Part shown: one piece after another, positions 26,418-32,619 of the stretch
Layout: every line of letters starts with the position of its first letter
Position numbering within the stretch: the first letter of the stretch is position 1
Assembly: GCA_024638505.1 (NCBI GenBank)
Contig: JAHEKE010000019.1
Span: 25,224 to 57,842, forward strand
DNA: 32,619 bases
Source of the DNA: Gammaproteobacteria bacterium
Lineage (GTDB): Bacteria; Pseudomonadota; Gammaproteobacteria; Arenicellales; JAANXG01
Direction: 5' to 3'
Position numbers and translations under genes: made by a program
The notes under the pieces: model-generated
Databases searched by the model: none
What the model saw: only the letters and a program-made list of their open reading frames with translations
Told to the model about the DNA's origin: nothing

Positions 26418-27347
26418 ATGATTGTGAGCTCTGACGTGTATCAAGCGCTGTCATCGATTCGCGGGTTTTCCGATTTGAGCCCGGATTCGATAAAAATAGA
26501 ACGACTGGGTGGATTGACCAATCGCAACTATAAAATCGATTGCGAACACGGCTCCTATGTTTTGCGTTTAGCCGGTGAAGGCACCAACGACTACATAGAC
26601 CGTAAGACTGAATTGCATAATGCATCAATCGCATCTGACGCTGGTGTGAACGCTGAGATTGTTCATTTTGATGTGCAGACAGGCACCATGATCTGTCGCT
26701 ACATCGAAAACTCGGTGACTATGGATAGCGCAGGGTTTCAAGACCTCAACGCACTCAAGCGGACCGGCAGGGCCTTCCGCCAATTGCACGATTGCGGCAG
26801 AGATTTTAAGGGGCAGTTTGAATTGTTCCAGCAAATTGACCAGTACCTGACTGTATTGAAAGACCTGGGTGCCGATCTGCCATCTGGTTACACCGAGGTG
26901 CAAAAAGATGCTGAGCAGGTGCGCACTGCTTTGTCGGCATTTACCCTGCCAAGTAAGCCTTGCCACTGCGACCCCATGGTAGAGAATTGCATCGATAATG
27001 GCGAGAAAATGTTTATCATCGATTTTGAATATGCCGGCAATAATGATCCAATGTGGGATCTCGGTGATATATCGGTAGAAGGAGGTTTCAATGATGAGCA
27101 GGATCACGTTTTCATGACTGCGTACTTCGGACACGAGCCCGCAGCATTCGACGCCGGTCGGATGGTGATGTACAAGGCGATGTGTGATCTGTTGTGGACA
27201 CTTTGGGGGGTAGTGCAGCATGCAAACAAGAATCCGGCCGACGATTTCTGGGCTTACGCGGTGGGCCGCTTAAACCGCTGCCGCAAGTTGATGGCAAGCG
27301 ACACTTTCCACAAGCAACTTGCAGCCGTTAAGCACGGACCGCAATGA
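26418..27347 (+). CDS. LicA-like choline/ethanolamine kinase
   Basis: Kinase of 309 residues in the aminoglycoside-phosphotransferase superfamily, transferring phosphate from ATP to choline or ethanolamine. Motifs fit the LicA branch closely: GGLTNRNYKI (residues 31-40), VLRLAGEGTNDYIDR (48-62), the catalytic loop HCDPMVEN (H183, D185, N190) and the metal site IDFEYAGNNDPMWDLGD (D202). The ATG at 26418 follows GAGGAGGG almost directly; a GTG six bases later has better spacing and may be the true start. The downstream methyltransferase starts within its stop (ATGA overlap), so the two are translationally coupled. Substrate choice between choline and ethanolamine is open; the partner gene favours ethanolamine. 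Confidence 0.9.
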   Translation: MIVSSDVYQALSSIRGFSDLSPDSIKIERLGGLTNRNYKIDCEHGSYVLRLAGEGTNDYIDRKTELHNASIASDAGVNAEIVHFDVQTGTMICRYIENSVTMDSAGFQDLNALKRTGRAFRQLHDCGRDFKGQFELFQQIDQYLTVLKDLGADLPSGYTEVQKDAEQVRTALSAFTLPSKPCHCDPMVENCIDNGEKMFIIDFEYAGNNDPMWDLGDISVEGGFNDEQDHVFMTAYFGHEPAAFDAGRMVMYKAMCDLLWTLWGVVQHANKNPADDFWAYAVGRLNRCRKLMASDTFHKQLAAVKHGPQ

Positions 27348-28114
27348 GGCACACCGGGGAAGCAACCGCGCAGTCCCTGGATTCAAGCCAGTATTCCACT
27401 GCGTCAATACTACACTACGAGTCAGTGTACGGTGAGGATTTCGTCAGTCCCGGCGGCTATGACATGGCGATGGAGTTGATCAGTAAACTGGCCCTTGAGC
27501 CGGGCTCTAGAGTGCTTGATGTCGGCTGCGGTCTGGGTGGCGGTGCTTTTGTCATGGCGCATGAGTTCGGCTTGATTGTTGATGGCATCGACTTGTCAAA
27601 AAATATGTTGGATCTGGCGCGAGCGAAACTTAGCGCGCGCGGATTACAGGATCGCGTCAGCCTCGAACACGGGGACTGCCTTAAGCTGGATCGCCCACAG
27701 CATTATGATGCGATCTACAGCCGCGATGTTTTTTTGCACATCCATGATAAACGCCGGTTGTTTGCAGTTTTGTATGCCTCATTACGAAGTGGCGGACGGC
27801 TGCTTTTTACTGACTATTGCTGCGGCGAAAAACCCTGGAGGCAAGACTTTTCCGATTATGTTCAGGACCGGGGTTACGATTTATATACGTTGCCAACCTA
27901 CGCTGAGGTGATTGCGGCGGCCGGCTTTAGCCACGTCACCTACCGTGATTTGACGAAAAGGTTTATTGATATTCTGCAGGCGGATATTGAAAGGATCGCG
28001 AGCATTGATCTGGAGGAACCGGTGCGGGATAAATTGGTGCAAAGCTGGCGCGGAAAACTTGACAGGGCTTCATCAGGAGATCATCGCTGGGGATTGTTTG
28101 AAGCTGAAGCATAG
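27344..28114 (+). CDS. Phosphoethanolamine N-methyltransferase-like protein
   Basis: Class I methyltransferase of 256 residues resembling the single-domain phosphoethanolamine methyltransferase of Plasmodium (PfPMT), which makes phosphocholine in three steps. Compared from memory with PfPMT, the catalytic Tyr (SSQY, Y17), SPGG near residue 35, motif I VLDVGCGLGGGAFV, YSRDVFLHI with D128 and His132, DYC with Y158, the phosphate-binding Y172-x3-R176-x-Y178 (DYVQDRGYD), Lys238 and the terminal RWGLF all align. Nearest known bacterial PMTs differ in being fewer and often linked to other lipid genes. It overlaps the kinase stop by 4 bases. No phosphocholine cytidylyltransferase or PC synthase is in view. 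The specific activity is inferred from residues. Confidence 0.86.
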   Translation: MRHTGEATAQSLDSSQYSTASILHYESVYGEDFVSPGGYDMAMELISKLALEPGSRVLDVGCGLGGGAFVMAHEFGLIVDGIDLSKNMLDLARAKLSARGLQDRVSLEHGDCLKLDRPQHYDAIYSRDVFLHIHDKRRLFAVLYASLRSGGRLLFTDYCCGEKPWRQDFSDYVQDRGYDLYTLPTYAEVIAAAGFSHVTYRDLTKRFIDILQADIERIASIDLEEPVRDKLVQSWRGKLDRASSGDHRWGLFEAEA

Positions 28115-28223
28115 TGCAGCGAAAAATTCCGCTGGATTATTGCTTGTGGATCAGTGCAGGCTCATTCCGCCTTCGGGTTAAGCATGATTTACCTGTTTTT
28201 CCCGGCAACCGACCAAGAGTAAA

Positions 28224-28451
28224 ATGTGCGCACCGCAACGAACCCTAACTGTCGGTTACACCATAAATGCCGCGCTGCGCGGGATAACAGTCAACGAACT
28301 CGAGGTTAAGCCGGAGGGCGATCTCTATTTAGCGGGATTCTTTGGGATTTCAGAAGACACGCGCGCGGGTTTATCGGGAGTCCCAGCTAAGGTGCATTTG
28401 GCAAAAGCGTTCCCTGCTCGCTGCCTTACGAAAAATAACCCATCAGTTTAA
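28224..28451 (+). pseudogene. OsmC-family remnant
   Basis: The 75 residues match only the middle of OsmC-type peroxide reductases: LTVGYTINAALRGITVNELE and the following EGDLYLAGFFGISEDTRAGL. The N-terminal domain and the C-terminal half are missing, and the position of the usual Cys in ACLTVGY reads TLTVGY. The stop is followed by unrelated sequence. An ATG exists but lies in the fragment itself. I take it as a decayed gene; it is on the plus strand between the PMT gene and chrB. Confidence 0.7.
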
Positions 28452-28501
28452 TACCATCCCGCCGGACGATCTGCTTTTAAATCTTCAGGGTCGGGCTTCT
28501 G

Positions 28502-28529
28502 TTGTTTTTGCTATTGTTATATATATAAC
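28502..28529 (+). promoter_or_regulatory. Candidate promoter of the chr operon
   Basis: TTGTTT (28502-28507) and TATAAC (28524-28529) are spaced 16 bases apart. Initiation near 28536 would leave a leader of about 14 bases with no Shine-Dalgarno, so chrB translation may be nearly leaderless. The -10 sits inside the first palindrome. Confidence 0.5.
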
Positions 28530-28531
28530 AA
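28514..28531. promoter_or_regulatory. Palindromic operator candidate 1 (chrB)
   Basis: Perfect 18-base palindrome TTGTTATATATATAACAA covering the -10 of the chrB promoter. The half-site TGTTATA resembles that of gammaproteobacterial Zur boxes, but with an extra central base. The binding protein is unknown. Confidence 0.65.
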
Positions 28532-28534
28532 AAG

Positions 28535-28550
28535 TGTAATGTACATTACA
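28535..28550. promoter_or_regulatory. Palindromic operator candidate 2 (chrB)
   Basis: Perfect 16-base palindrome TGTAATGTACATTACA ending at the A of the chrB ATG, 3 bases after the first palindrome and different in sequence. It covers the likely transcription start and occupies the place of a ribosome-binding site. Confidence 0.65.
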
Positions 28551-29500
28551 TGTTTAAAAGATGGTGTATTTTGATCATCAACTTACCCGGGCAAAGCGGT
28601 ACCCCGCGCATGCGACTCTGGCGAACGCTGAAAGCGAGTGGCGCGGGATTGCTTCGAGACGGGGTCTATGTGCTCCCTGAATCCGAGTCGACGCGAGGGT
28701 TGTTGCAAGGGCAGGCTGCAAATGTACAACAGGCCGGTGGCACAGCCTATCTGCTCATCCACTCGCCGGACGACTCGCAGCTTGAAGCGGAGTTCAGGAA
28801 TCTATTCGATCGCAGTCACGACTATGCCGAATGGTTGATCAAAGTCGGTGAGTTTACCGACACTCTGCATACGTTGGGTGAGCCCGAGGCGCGACGAAAG
28901 GAATCGCAGTTACGCCGAAAATTCGAGGGAATTACTGCTATCGATTACTTTCCGGACGATGCCAAGGGGCGAGCTGAGCGCGGGCTTGAGGAAATGGCCG
29001 ATGCGGTTAACGCTCGCTTCTCACCCGGTGAACCGACTGCAGGAAAAGGGAGTATTGTACCTTGCGATACCGGGGAATATCGTGGACGTCGGTGGGCGAC
29101 GAGGCACCAGCTATGGGTGGACCGAGTGGCCTCCGCGTGGCTGATACGACGGTTTATCGACCCCGATGCGTCTTTTGTTTGGCTTACTCATCCAGCTGAT
29201 TGTCCGCCGGATGCGGTTGGATTTGATTTTGACGGTGCACTTTTCAGTCACGCCGGGAATCTGGTTACGTTCGAAGTACTGCTGCAGAGTTTTGGTCTGG
29301 CCGACAATCCCGCACTGGCTAAGCTCGGAGCTTTGGTGCATTACCTTGACGTAGGCGGTATTCCGGTTGCGGAGGCGGACGGCTTCGCCACGATGCTTGC
29401 CGGGGTTAAGCATCAATGTTTCGACGATGATTCACTATTGGCTGCGTCCAGCAATTTGCTCGACCACCTCTATGCCGCTTACACGCATGATGCGTCATAA
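28550..29500 (+). CDS. chrB: Chromate resistance protein ChrB
   Basis: Protein of 316 residues with both ChrB domains. The N-terminal part starts MFKRWCILIINLPGQSGTPR and includes LWRTLKASGAGLLRDGVYVL; the C-terminal part has RWATRHQLWVDRVASAWLIR and RFIDPDASFVWL, followed by FDFDGALFSHAGNLVTFEVL. ChrB is reported as a chromate-responsive regulator or accessory factor of chr operons. Its start codon overlaps a perfect palindrome and no ribosome-binding site is visible. ChrA follows 11 bases later. Here ChrB may act on the two palindromes itself, an inference. Confidence 0.92.
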   Translation: MFKRWCILIINLPGQSGTPRMRLWRTLKASGAGLLRDGVYVLPESESTRGLLQGQAANVQQAGGTAYLLIHSPDDSQLEAEFRNLFDRSHDYAEWLIKVGEFTDTLHTLGEPEARRKESQLRRKFEGITAIDYFPDDAKGRAERGLEEMADAVNARFSPGEPTAGKGSIVPCDTGEYRGRRWATRHQLWVDRVASAWLIRRFIDPDASFVWLTHPADCPPDAVGFDFDGALFSHAGNLVTFEVLLQSFGLADNPALAKLGALVHYLDVGGIPVAEADGFATMLAGVKHQCFDDDSLLAASSNLLDHLYAAYTHDAS

Positions 29501-29511
29501 GAGTAAGCTTA

Positions 29512-30894
29512 GTGCTTGAGGAATCAAGTTTTGCGACCCCTGTGACTCCCCTCGAGCATCAGGGAGTGGGGCGGGCCGAGGCGTTTCGTTTTTGGCTTAA
29601 ACTCGGCTTCATCAGTTTTGGCGGCCCGGCTGGGCAGATCAGCGTCATGCACCAGGAGCTGGTGGAGCGCCGGCGCTGGCTTTCGGAGGGCCGTTTTCTG
29701 CATGCGCTTAACTATACGATGCTCCTTCCAGGCCCGGAGGCGCAGCAGTTGGCGACCTACATCGGCTGGCTGATGCACGGTACCTTCGGCGGGATTGTGG
29801 CGGGGGCGTTGTTTGTCCTGCCCTCGCTGTTTATCCTGATCGTTTTAGCTTGGATTTACCTTGCCTTCGGGCATGTATCAGCAGTCGCTGGAGTTCTCTA
29901 TGGGATCAAGCCCGCAGTGACCGCTATTGTTCTGTTTGCGGCCTATCGTATCGGCTCTAAAGCGCTCAAGAATAATGTGCTATGGACTATTGCCGCCGCT
30001 GCTTTTATCGCTCTATTTGTTTTTCAGATTCCGTTTCCCTACATCGTGCTAGGCGCAGGCCTAAGTGGCCTGCTTGGCGGATACTTGGCGCCGGAAAAAT
30101 TTACACAGGGATCCGTTAACCACGGCAAACCCGCTGCCGCGCTGAGCGGATCTGCGTTTATCGACGATGAGACGCCTTTGCCAGCACATGCACAATTCAG
30201 CAGATCACGATTTATCTTGTACATCACGTTGGGATTATTAACTTGGGCCGTCACAATATTAGGTCTCGCGTACTATTTTGGGGTGGAGGCAACGTTCACG
30301 CAGATGGGTGGATTCTTCACTAAAGCGGCTCTTGTCACTTTTGGCGGCGCTTACGCAGTGTTACCTTACGTGTATCAGGGAGCGGTCGAACACTACGGTT
30401 GGTTAACCGCCACGCAGATGATTGACGGCCTCGCGCTGGGTGAGACCACCCCGGGTCCACTCATCATGGTGGTTACTTTCGTCGGATTTGTCGGGGGATG
30501 GACCAAGGCTGTCTTTGGCGGGGACGCGCTGTTGCTCGCGGGCATTGTAGGCGCGACTGTCGCCACATTTTTTACGTTTTTGCCTTCATTTCTTTTCATT
30601 CTGGTCGGCGGCCCAGTGGTAGAGGCTACGCGAAAGAACATCAGGTTTACGGCCCCGCTTACTGGAATCACCGCAGCCGTGGTGGGGGTCATCTTGAACC
30701 TCGCCCTGTTTTTTGCGTATCACGTTCTGTGGCCAGACGGTGTAGCCGGTCGATTCGAATGGTTGTCACTGCTGCTGGGCACCAGCGCGTTCATCGCTCT
30801 GGTGAAACTGAAGTGGGGCGTCATTGCTGTCATCGGCGCATGCGCAGCTGCAGGTCTTGTGCTTGAAATGGTGGTCTTTCCCATCCTGATCTGA
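29512..30894 (+). CDS. chrA: Chromate efflux transporter ChrA, two-domain
   Basis: Inner-membrane chromate exporter of the CHR family, 460 residues with two CHR domains and about 10-12 hydrophobic helices. Domain 1 shows FGGPAGQISVMHQELVERRR and the conserved MLLPGPEAQQLATYIGW; domain 2 shows TFGGAYAVLPYV and LALGETTPGPLIMVVTFVGF. The acidic/Gly-rich motifs PGPEAQ and TPGP are the usual ion-path signatures. GTG start, 11 bases after chrB, same strand. It lowers cytoplasmic chromate using the proton motive force according to work on related transporters. Confidence 0.95.
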   Translation: MLEESSFATPVTPLEHQGVGRAEAFRFWLKLGFISFGGPAGQISVMHQELVERRRWLSEGRFLHALNYTMLLPGPEAQQLATYIGWLMHGTFGGIVAGALFVLPSLFILIVLAWIYLAFGHVSAVAGVLYGIKPAVTAIVLFAAYRIGSKALKNNVLWTIAAAAFIALFVFQIPFPYIVLGAGLSGLLGGYLAPEKFTQGSVNHGKPAAALSGSAFIDDETPLPAHAQFSRSRFILYITLGLLTWAVTILGLAYYFGVEATFTQMGGFFTKAALVTFGGAYAVLPYVYQGAVEHYGWLTATQMIDGLALGETTPGPLIMVVTFVGFVGGWTKAVFGGDALLLAGIVGATVATFFTFLPSFLFILVGGPVVEATRKNIRFTAPLTGITAAVVGVILNLALFFAYHVLWPDGVAGRFEWLSLLLGTSAFIALVKLKWGVIAVIGACAAAGLVLEMVVFPILI

Positions 30895-30969
30895 CTGAAA
30901 GGTCGATGCTGATACTCAAGCTCAAACGGACAGCTTTAGATCTATCCTAATGATTTCCGGAGGTTTAAC

Positions 30970-31293
30970 ATGAAAGACTCAATTTCACCTACCGATCTTG
31001 ATCGTCTTTTAACAGGCGGTGCCAATGTGCGGGTGTTCGACGTCCGGCGCGAAGAAGATCGCGTGCATATCGCGTGCCCCATACCAGGCACAGAGTGGCG
31101 AAATCCCGAGCAGATAGCCGAGTGGTGCCGGGATATCGGCAACGTCGATGAAGTGGTTGTGTTCTGTGTTCACGGACATCACGTCAGTCAATCGACGCGG
31201 GATACCTTACGCGCACACGGTATGAAAGCTCGGATTATTGAAGGCGGAATTGAGGCCTGGTGCGACTACGTTAAAAGTAAAGAAGGCGGTTAG
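30970..31293 (+). CDS. Rhodanese-like protein (ChrE-like)
   Basis: Single rhodanese domain of 107 residues: VRVFDVRREEDRVHIACPIPG, then VVFCVHGHHVSQSTRDTLRA with the active Cys66 and a CVHGHHV loop, and IIEGGIEAWCDY at the end. GGAGG lies 7 bases before the ATG. Rhodaneses transfer sulfur or act in thiol chemistry; similar genes (called chrE) accompany chrBA in some chromate-resistant bacteria, which fits its place 75 bases after chrA. Reduction of chromate or repair of Fe-S/thiol damage is inference. Confidence 0.92.
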   Translation: MKDSISPTDLDRLLTGGANVRVFDVRREEDRVHIACPIPGTEWRNPEQIAEWCRDIGNVDEVVVFCVHGHHVSQSTRDTLRAHGMKARIIEGGIEAWCDYVKSKEGG

Positions 31294-31455
31294 ATGGATA
31301 ACAGTTGGGTTGTGGCTTAACAACTGTGGTTCGAATCAATTCGAAGCATTCCGTTGCCAGGCTAAAGACGCCGCGGGTGCTGGGCGACACTCCCCGCTCC
31401 ACAGTAAAATGGCCGGTTTATAGATATACTAACCGTTTCAAAAAGGAGGCAAGAC

Positions 31456-32082
31456 GTGAGCTGTGTTATTGAACCAAGAGAAAATGGGCCTTATCTGGTC
31501 AAAAAACTCCAATCGCTGACGAATTCCAAGGGTACTGATATCCTTCCCGAAAAGGAAGTAATCGCTTTGTGTCGCTGTGGTCAATCTGGAAACAAACCGT
31601 TTTGTGATGGCACCCACAACAAGATCGCTTTTTCCAGTGCCGTGGAAAATCCCACGATAGGTAAATGGCGGGATTATGTCGGAAGTGAGATCACAATCCA
31701 CGACAATCGGACGCTGTGTGCTCACGCCGGCAGGTGCACAGACGGATTGGCCAGCGTCTGGCGCATGGGAAAAGAACCGTGGATTGATCCGGATGGGGCA
31801 AGCGCCGAAGCCATCATTGCGGTGATTGAGCAATGTCCGTCGGGCGCGCTGAGCTACAGCATAGATGGTCAACGTGTCAACCCGACGGCGCGAACTGATA
31901 GCATTAACGTGTCTAAAAACGGCCCCTATGAAGTTAATGGCAATATTGCGTTAGAAGACCCGTCACCGGAAATTGGTGCGCCCGCTGGTCGCTATGCGCT
32001 GTGCCGATGCGGTGGATCGAAGAACAAGCCCTTTTGCGATGGGAGTCACTGGGAAATCGGGTTCGAGGATGAAAAGAACTGA
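31456..32082 (+). CDS. Double CDGSH iron-sulfur protein with divergent 4Fe-4S-like domain
   Basis: Protein of 208 residues with two CDGSH [2Fe-2S] sites, CRCGQSGNKPFCDGTH (C39, C41, C50, H54) and CRCGGSKNKPFCDGSH near the C-terminus. Between them lies a Fer4_19-type domain with LCAHAGRCTDG and CPSGAL. This is the usual order in bacterial CDGSH proteins. The clusters act in electron transfer or Fe-S handling. A strong AGGAGG lies 6 bases before the GTG. It is 160 bases after the rhodanese and may be part of the chromate/thiol stress group. Confidence 0.92.
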   Translation: MSCVIEPRENGPYLVKKLQSLTNSKGTDILPEKEVIALCRCGQSGNKPFCDGTHNKIAFSSAVENPTIGKWRDYVGSEITIHDNRTLCAHAGRCTDGLASVWRMGKEPWIDPDGASAEAIIAVIEQCPSGALSYSIDGQRVNPTARTDSINVSKNGPYEVNGNIALEDPSPEIGAPAGRYALCRCGGSKNKPFCDGSHWEIGFEDEKN

Positions 32083-32129
32083 GTGGTGGTGCGCGGGATC
32101 GATCGAGCGCACCAAACGCAGCTCCGCTG

Positions 32130-32446
32130 CTATGCCTTGCCAGCTGACTGTACGCCGCCTTCGGCAACCGCATCGTCAGCCTGCTCAAGCGTCGCCGCAA
32201 CCATGGTGCGCACTGCTTCTGCAGCGGTATCTACCAAACGTATGCGGGCAGCGAATGCCCCGCACAGCGCCTGCAGCACGTCGCCATCACTTACATCGCG
32301 TTTGATTTGAATCTCTCTGGTAATACTCTCCAGCAGTGCTTCGGGCCCACATGGTCTGCATCCACCGTAAGCCTATGCAGCGGAAAGTTTATGTGGCGTG
32401 CGCCGCCGGGGTAGATCGCGGTAAACGGTAGTATTTTTTTCCGCAT
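32130..32446 (-). pseudogene. Frameshifted small gene of unknown function
   Basis: An ATG at 32446 opens MRKKILPFTAIYPGGARHIN and continues LTVDADHVG in one frame, which runs to a stop at 32291. From GGGCCC (32343-32348) a second frame continues EALLESITREIQIKRDVSDG and runs 68 codons to a TAG at 32130 with normal protein composition but no start. Adding one base in GGGCCC joins both into a 105-residue protein. Either a real frameshift, a sequencing or assembly error, or programmed shifting is possible. No family is recognised. It follows a lipoprotein gene on the same strand by about 10 bases. Confidence 0.6.
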
Positions 32447-32456
32447 TGTTTAGCAG

Positions 32457-32619
32457 CTACCCGTCTGTGGCATTTTCGATTTTATCGCCCGCTTCTTCGA
32501 TCTTATCACTAGCTTCATCGACAGCATCTTCAACCTTCTCATTGGTTTGCTCGACCGCTTCGTCGACTTTTTTGCCTGCACGTTCGGCCGGACCTTCCTC
32601 AGCGCTGCAACCAATCAAG
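32457..32619 (-). CDS. Lipoprotein with charged helical repeats, 5' end outside window
   Basis: The visible 53 codons begin inside a lipobox, LIGCSAEEGP, so the Cys is the lipidation site after signal cleavage; the start lies beyond the window. The mature part repeats an 11-like pattern of Lys, Asp, Glu and Ala (KKVDEAVEQTNEKVEDAVDE, ASDKIEEAGDKIENATDG), giving a long amphipathic helix resembling LEA or entericidin-like stress lipoproteins. It ends at TAG 32457-32459, with the small frameshifted gene 10 bases downstream. Confidence 0.75.
   Translation of the reverse strand, partial: LIGCSAEEGPAERAGKKVDEAVEQTNEKVEDAVDEASDKIEEAGDKIENATDG

Noticed and set aside
31327-31337. GGTTCGAATC as the T arm of a tRNA
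   Set aside because: No flanking stem, anticodon arm or acceptor pairing fits.
31934-32200. 88-codon minus-strand frame over the end of the CDGSH gene
   Set aside because: Mostly antisense to the CDGSH gene; the real minus-strand content there is the frameshifted gene in another frame.

Overview
The window looks like a chromosomal segment of a gammaproteobacterium of no genus I can name. The RpoD-type sigma factor is close to the enterobacterial/pseudomonad form, several genes start with GTG or TTG after Shine-Dalgarno sites, and c-type cytochromes, a LolD-like ATPase and periplasmic Spy-like and lipoprotein genes point to a Gram-negative cell. I found no transposase, phage gene, tRNA, rRNA or CRISPR array.

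Layout: (1) 1-2414, plus strand: a class II c-type cytochrome cut by the window edge, a diheme cytochrome c, a half-size GDT1/UPF0016 membrane transporter and a secreted ankyrin protein. (2) 6750-2430, minus: a tightly packed ABC exporter operon (ATPase, two-FtsX-domain permease, HlyD-type adaptor). (3) 7186-8835, minus: NAD-type malic enzyme, divergent from a membrane-anchored SGNH-like protein (9137-10456). (4) 10649-13811: a Met/His-repeat Spy/CpxP-like periplasmic protein, and a divergent pair of unrecognised genes. (5) 17320-13857, minus: a nine-unit cysteine-repeat secreted protein, a transglutaminase-like protein, a maleate isomerase/arylmalonate decarboxylase-fold protein without its cysteines, and a PNPOx-fold protein. 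(6) 22853-17849, minus: cold-shock protein, RRM protein, RhlE-type helicase, small ORF, IF-1-like protein and RpoD-type sigma factor, in effect an RNA-handling/cold-shock cluster. (7) 23197-25218, minus: RidA, a methyltransferase and a SLOG-fold protein. (8) 25446-28114, plus: a methyltransferase, then a LicA-like choline/ethanolamine kinase overlapping by 4 bases a methyltransferase with all the substrate residues I can recall of Plasmodium phosphoethanolamine N-methyltransferase. (9) 28224-32082, plus: an OsmC remnant, then ChrB, ChrA, a rhodanese and a double CDGSH protein, headed by two perfect palindromes. (10) At the right end, minus strand, a frameshifted small gene and the end of a lipoprotein gene cut by the window.

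The most interesting points are the kinase plus phosphobase methyltransferase pair, which together could make phosphocholine from ethanolamine; the clustered cold-shock/RNA genes including a sigma factor, with a long three-segment inverted repeat in the leader of the helicase gene; the twin palindromes at chrB; and two enzyme-fold proteins in region 5 with substituted catalytic residues.
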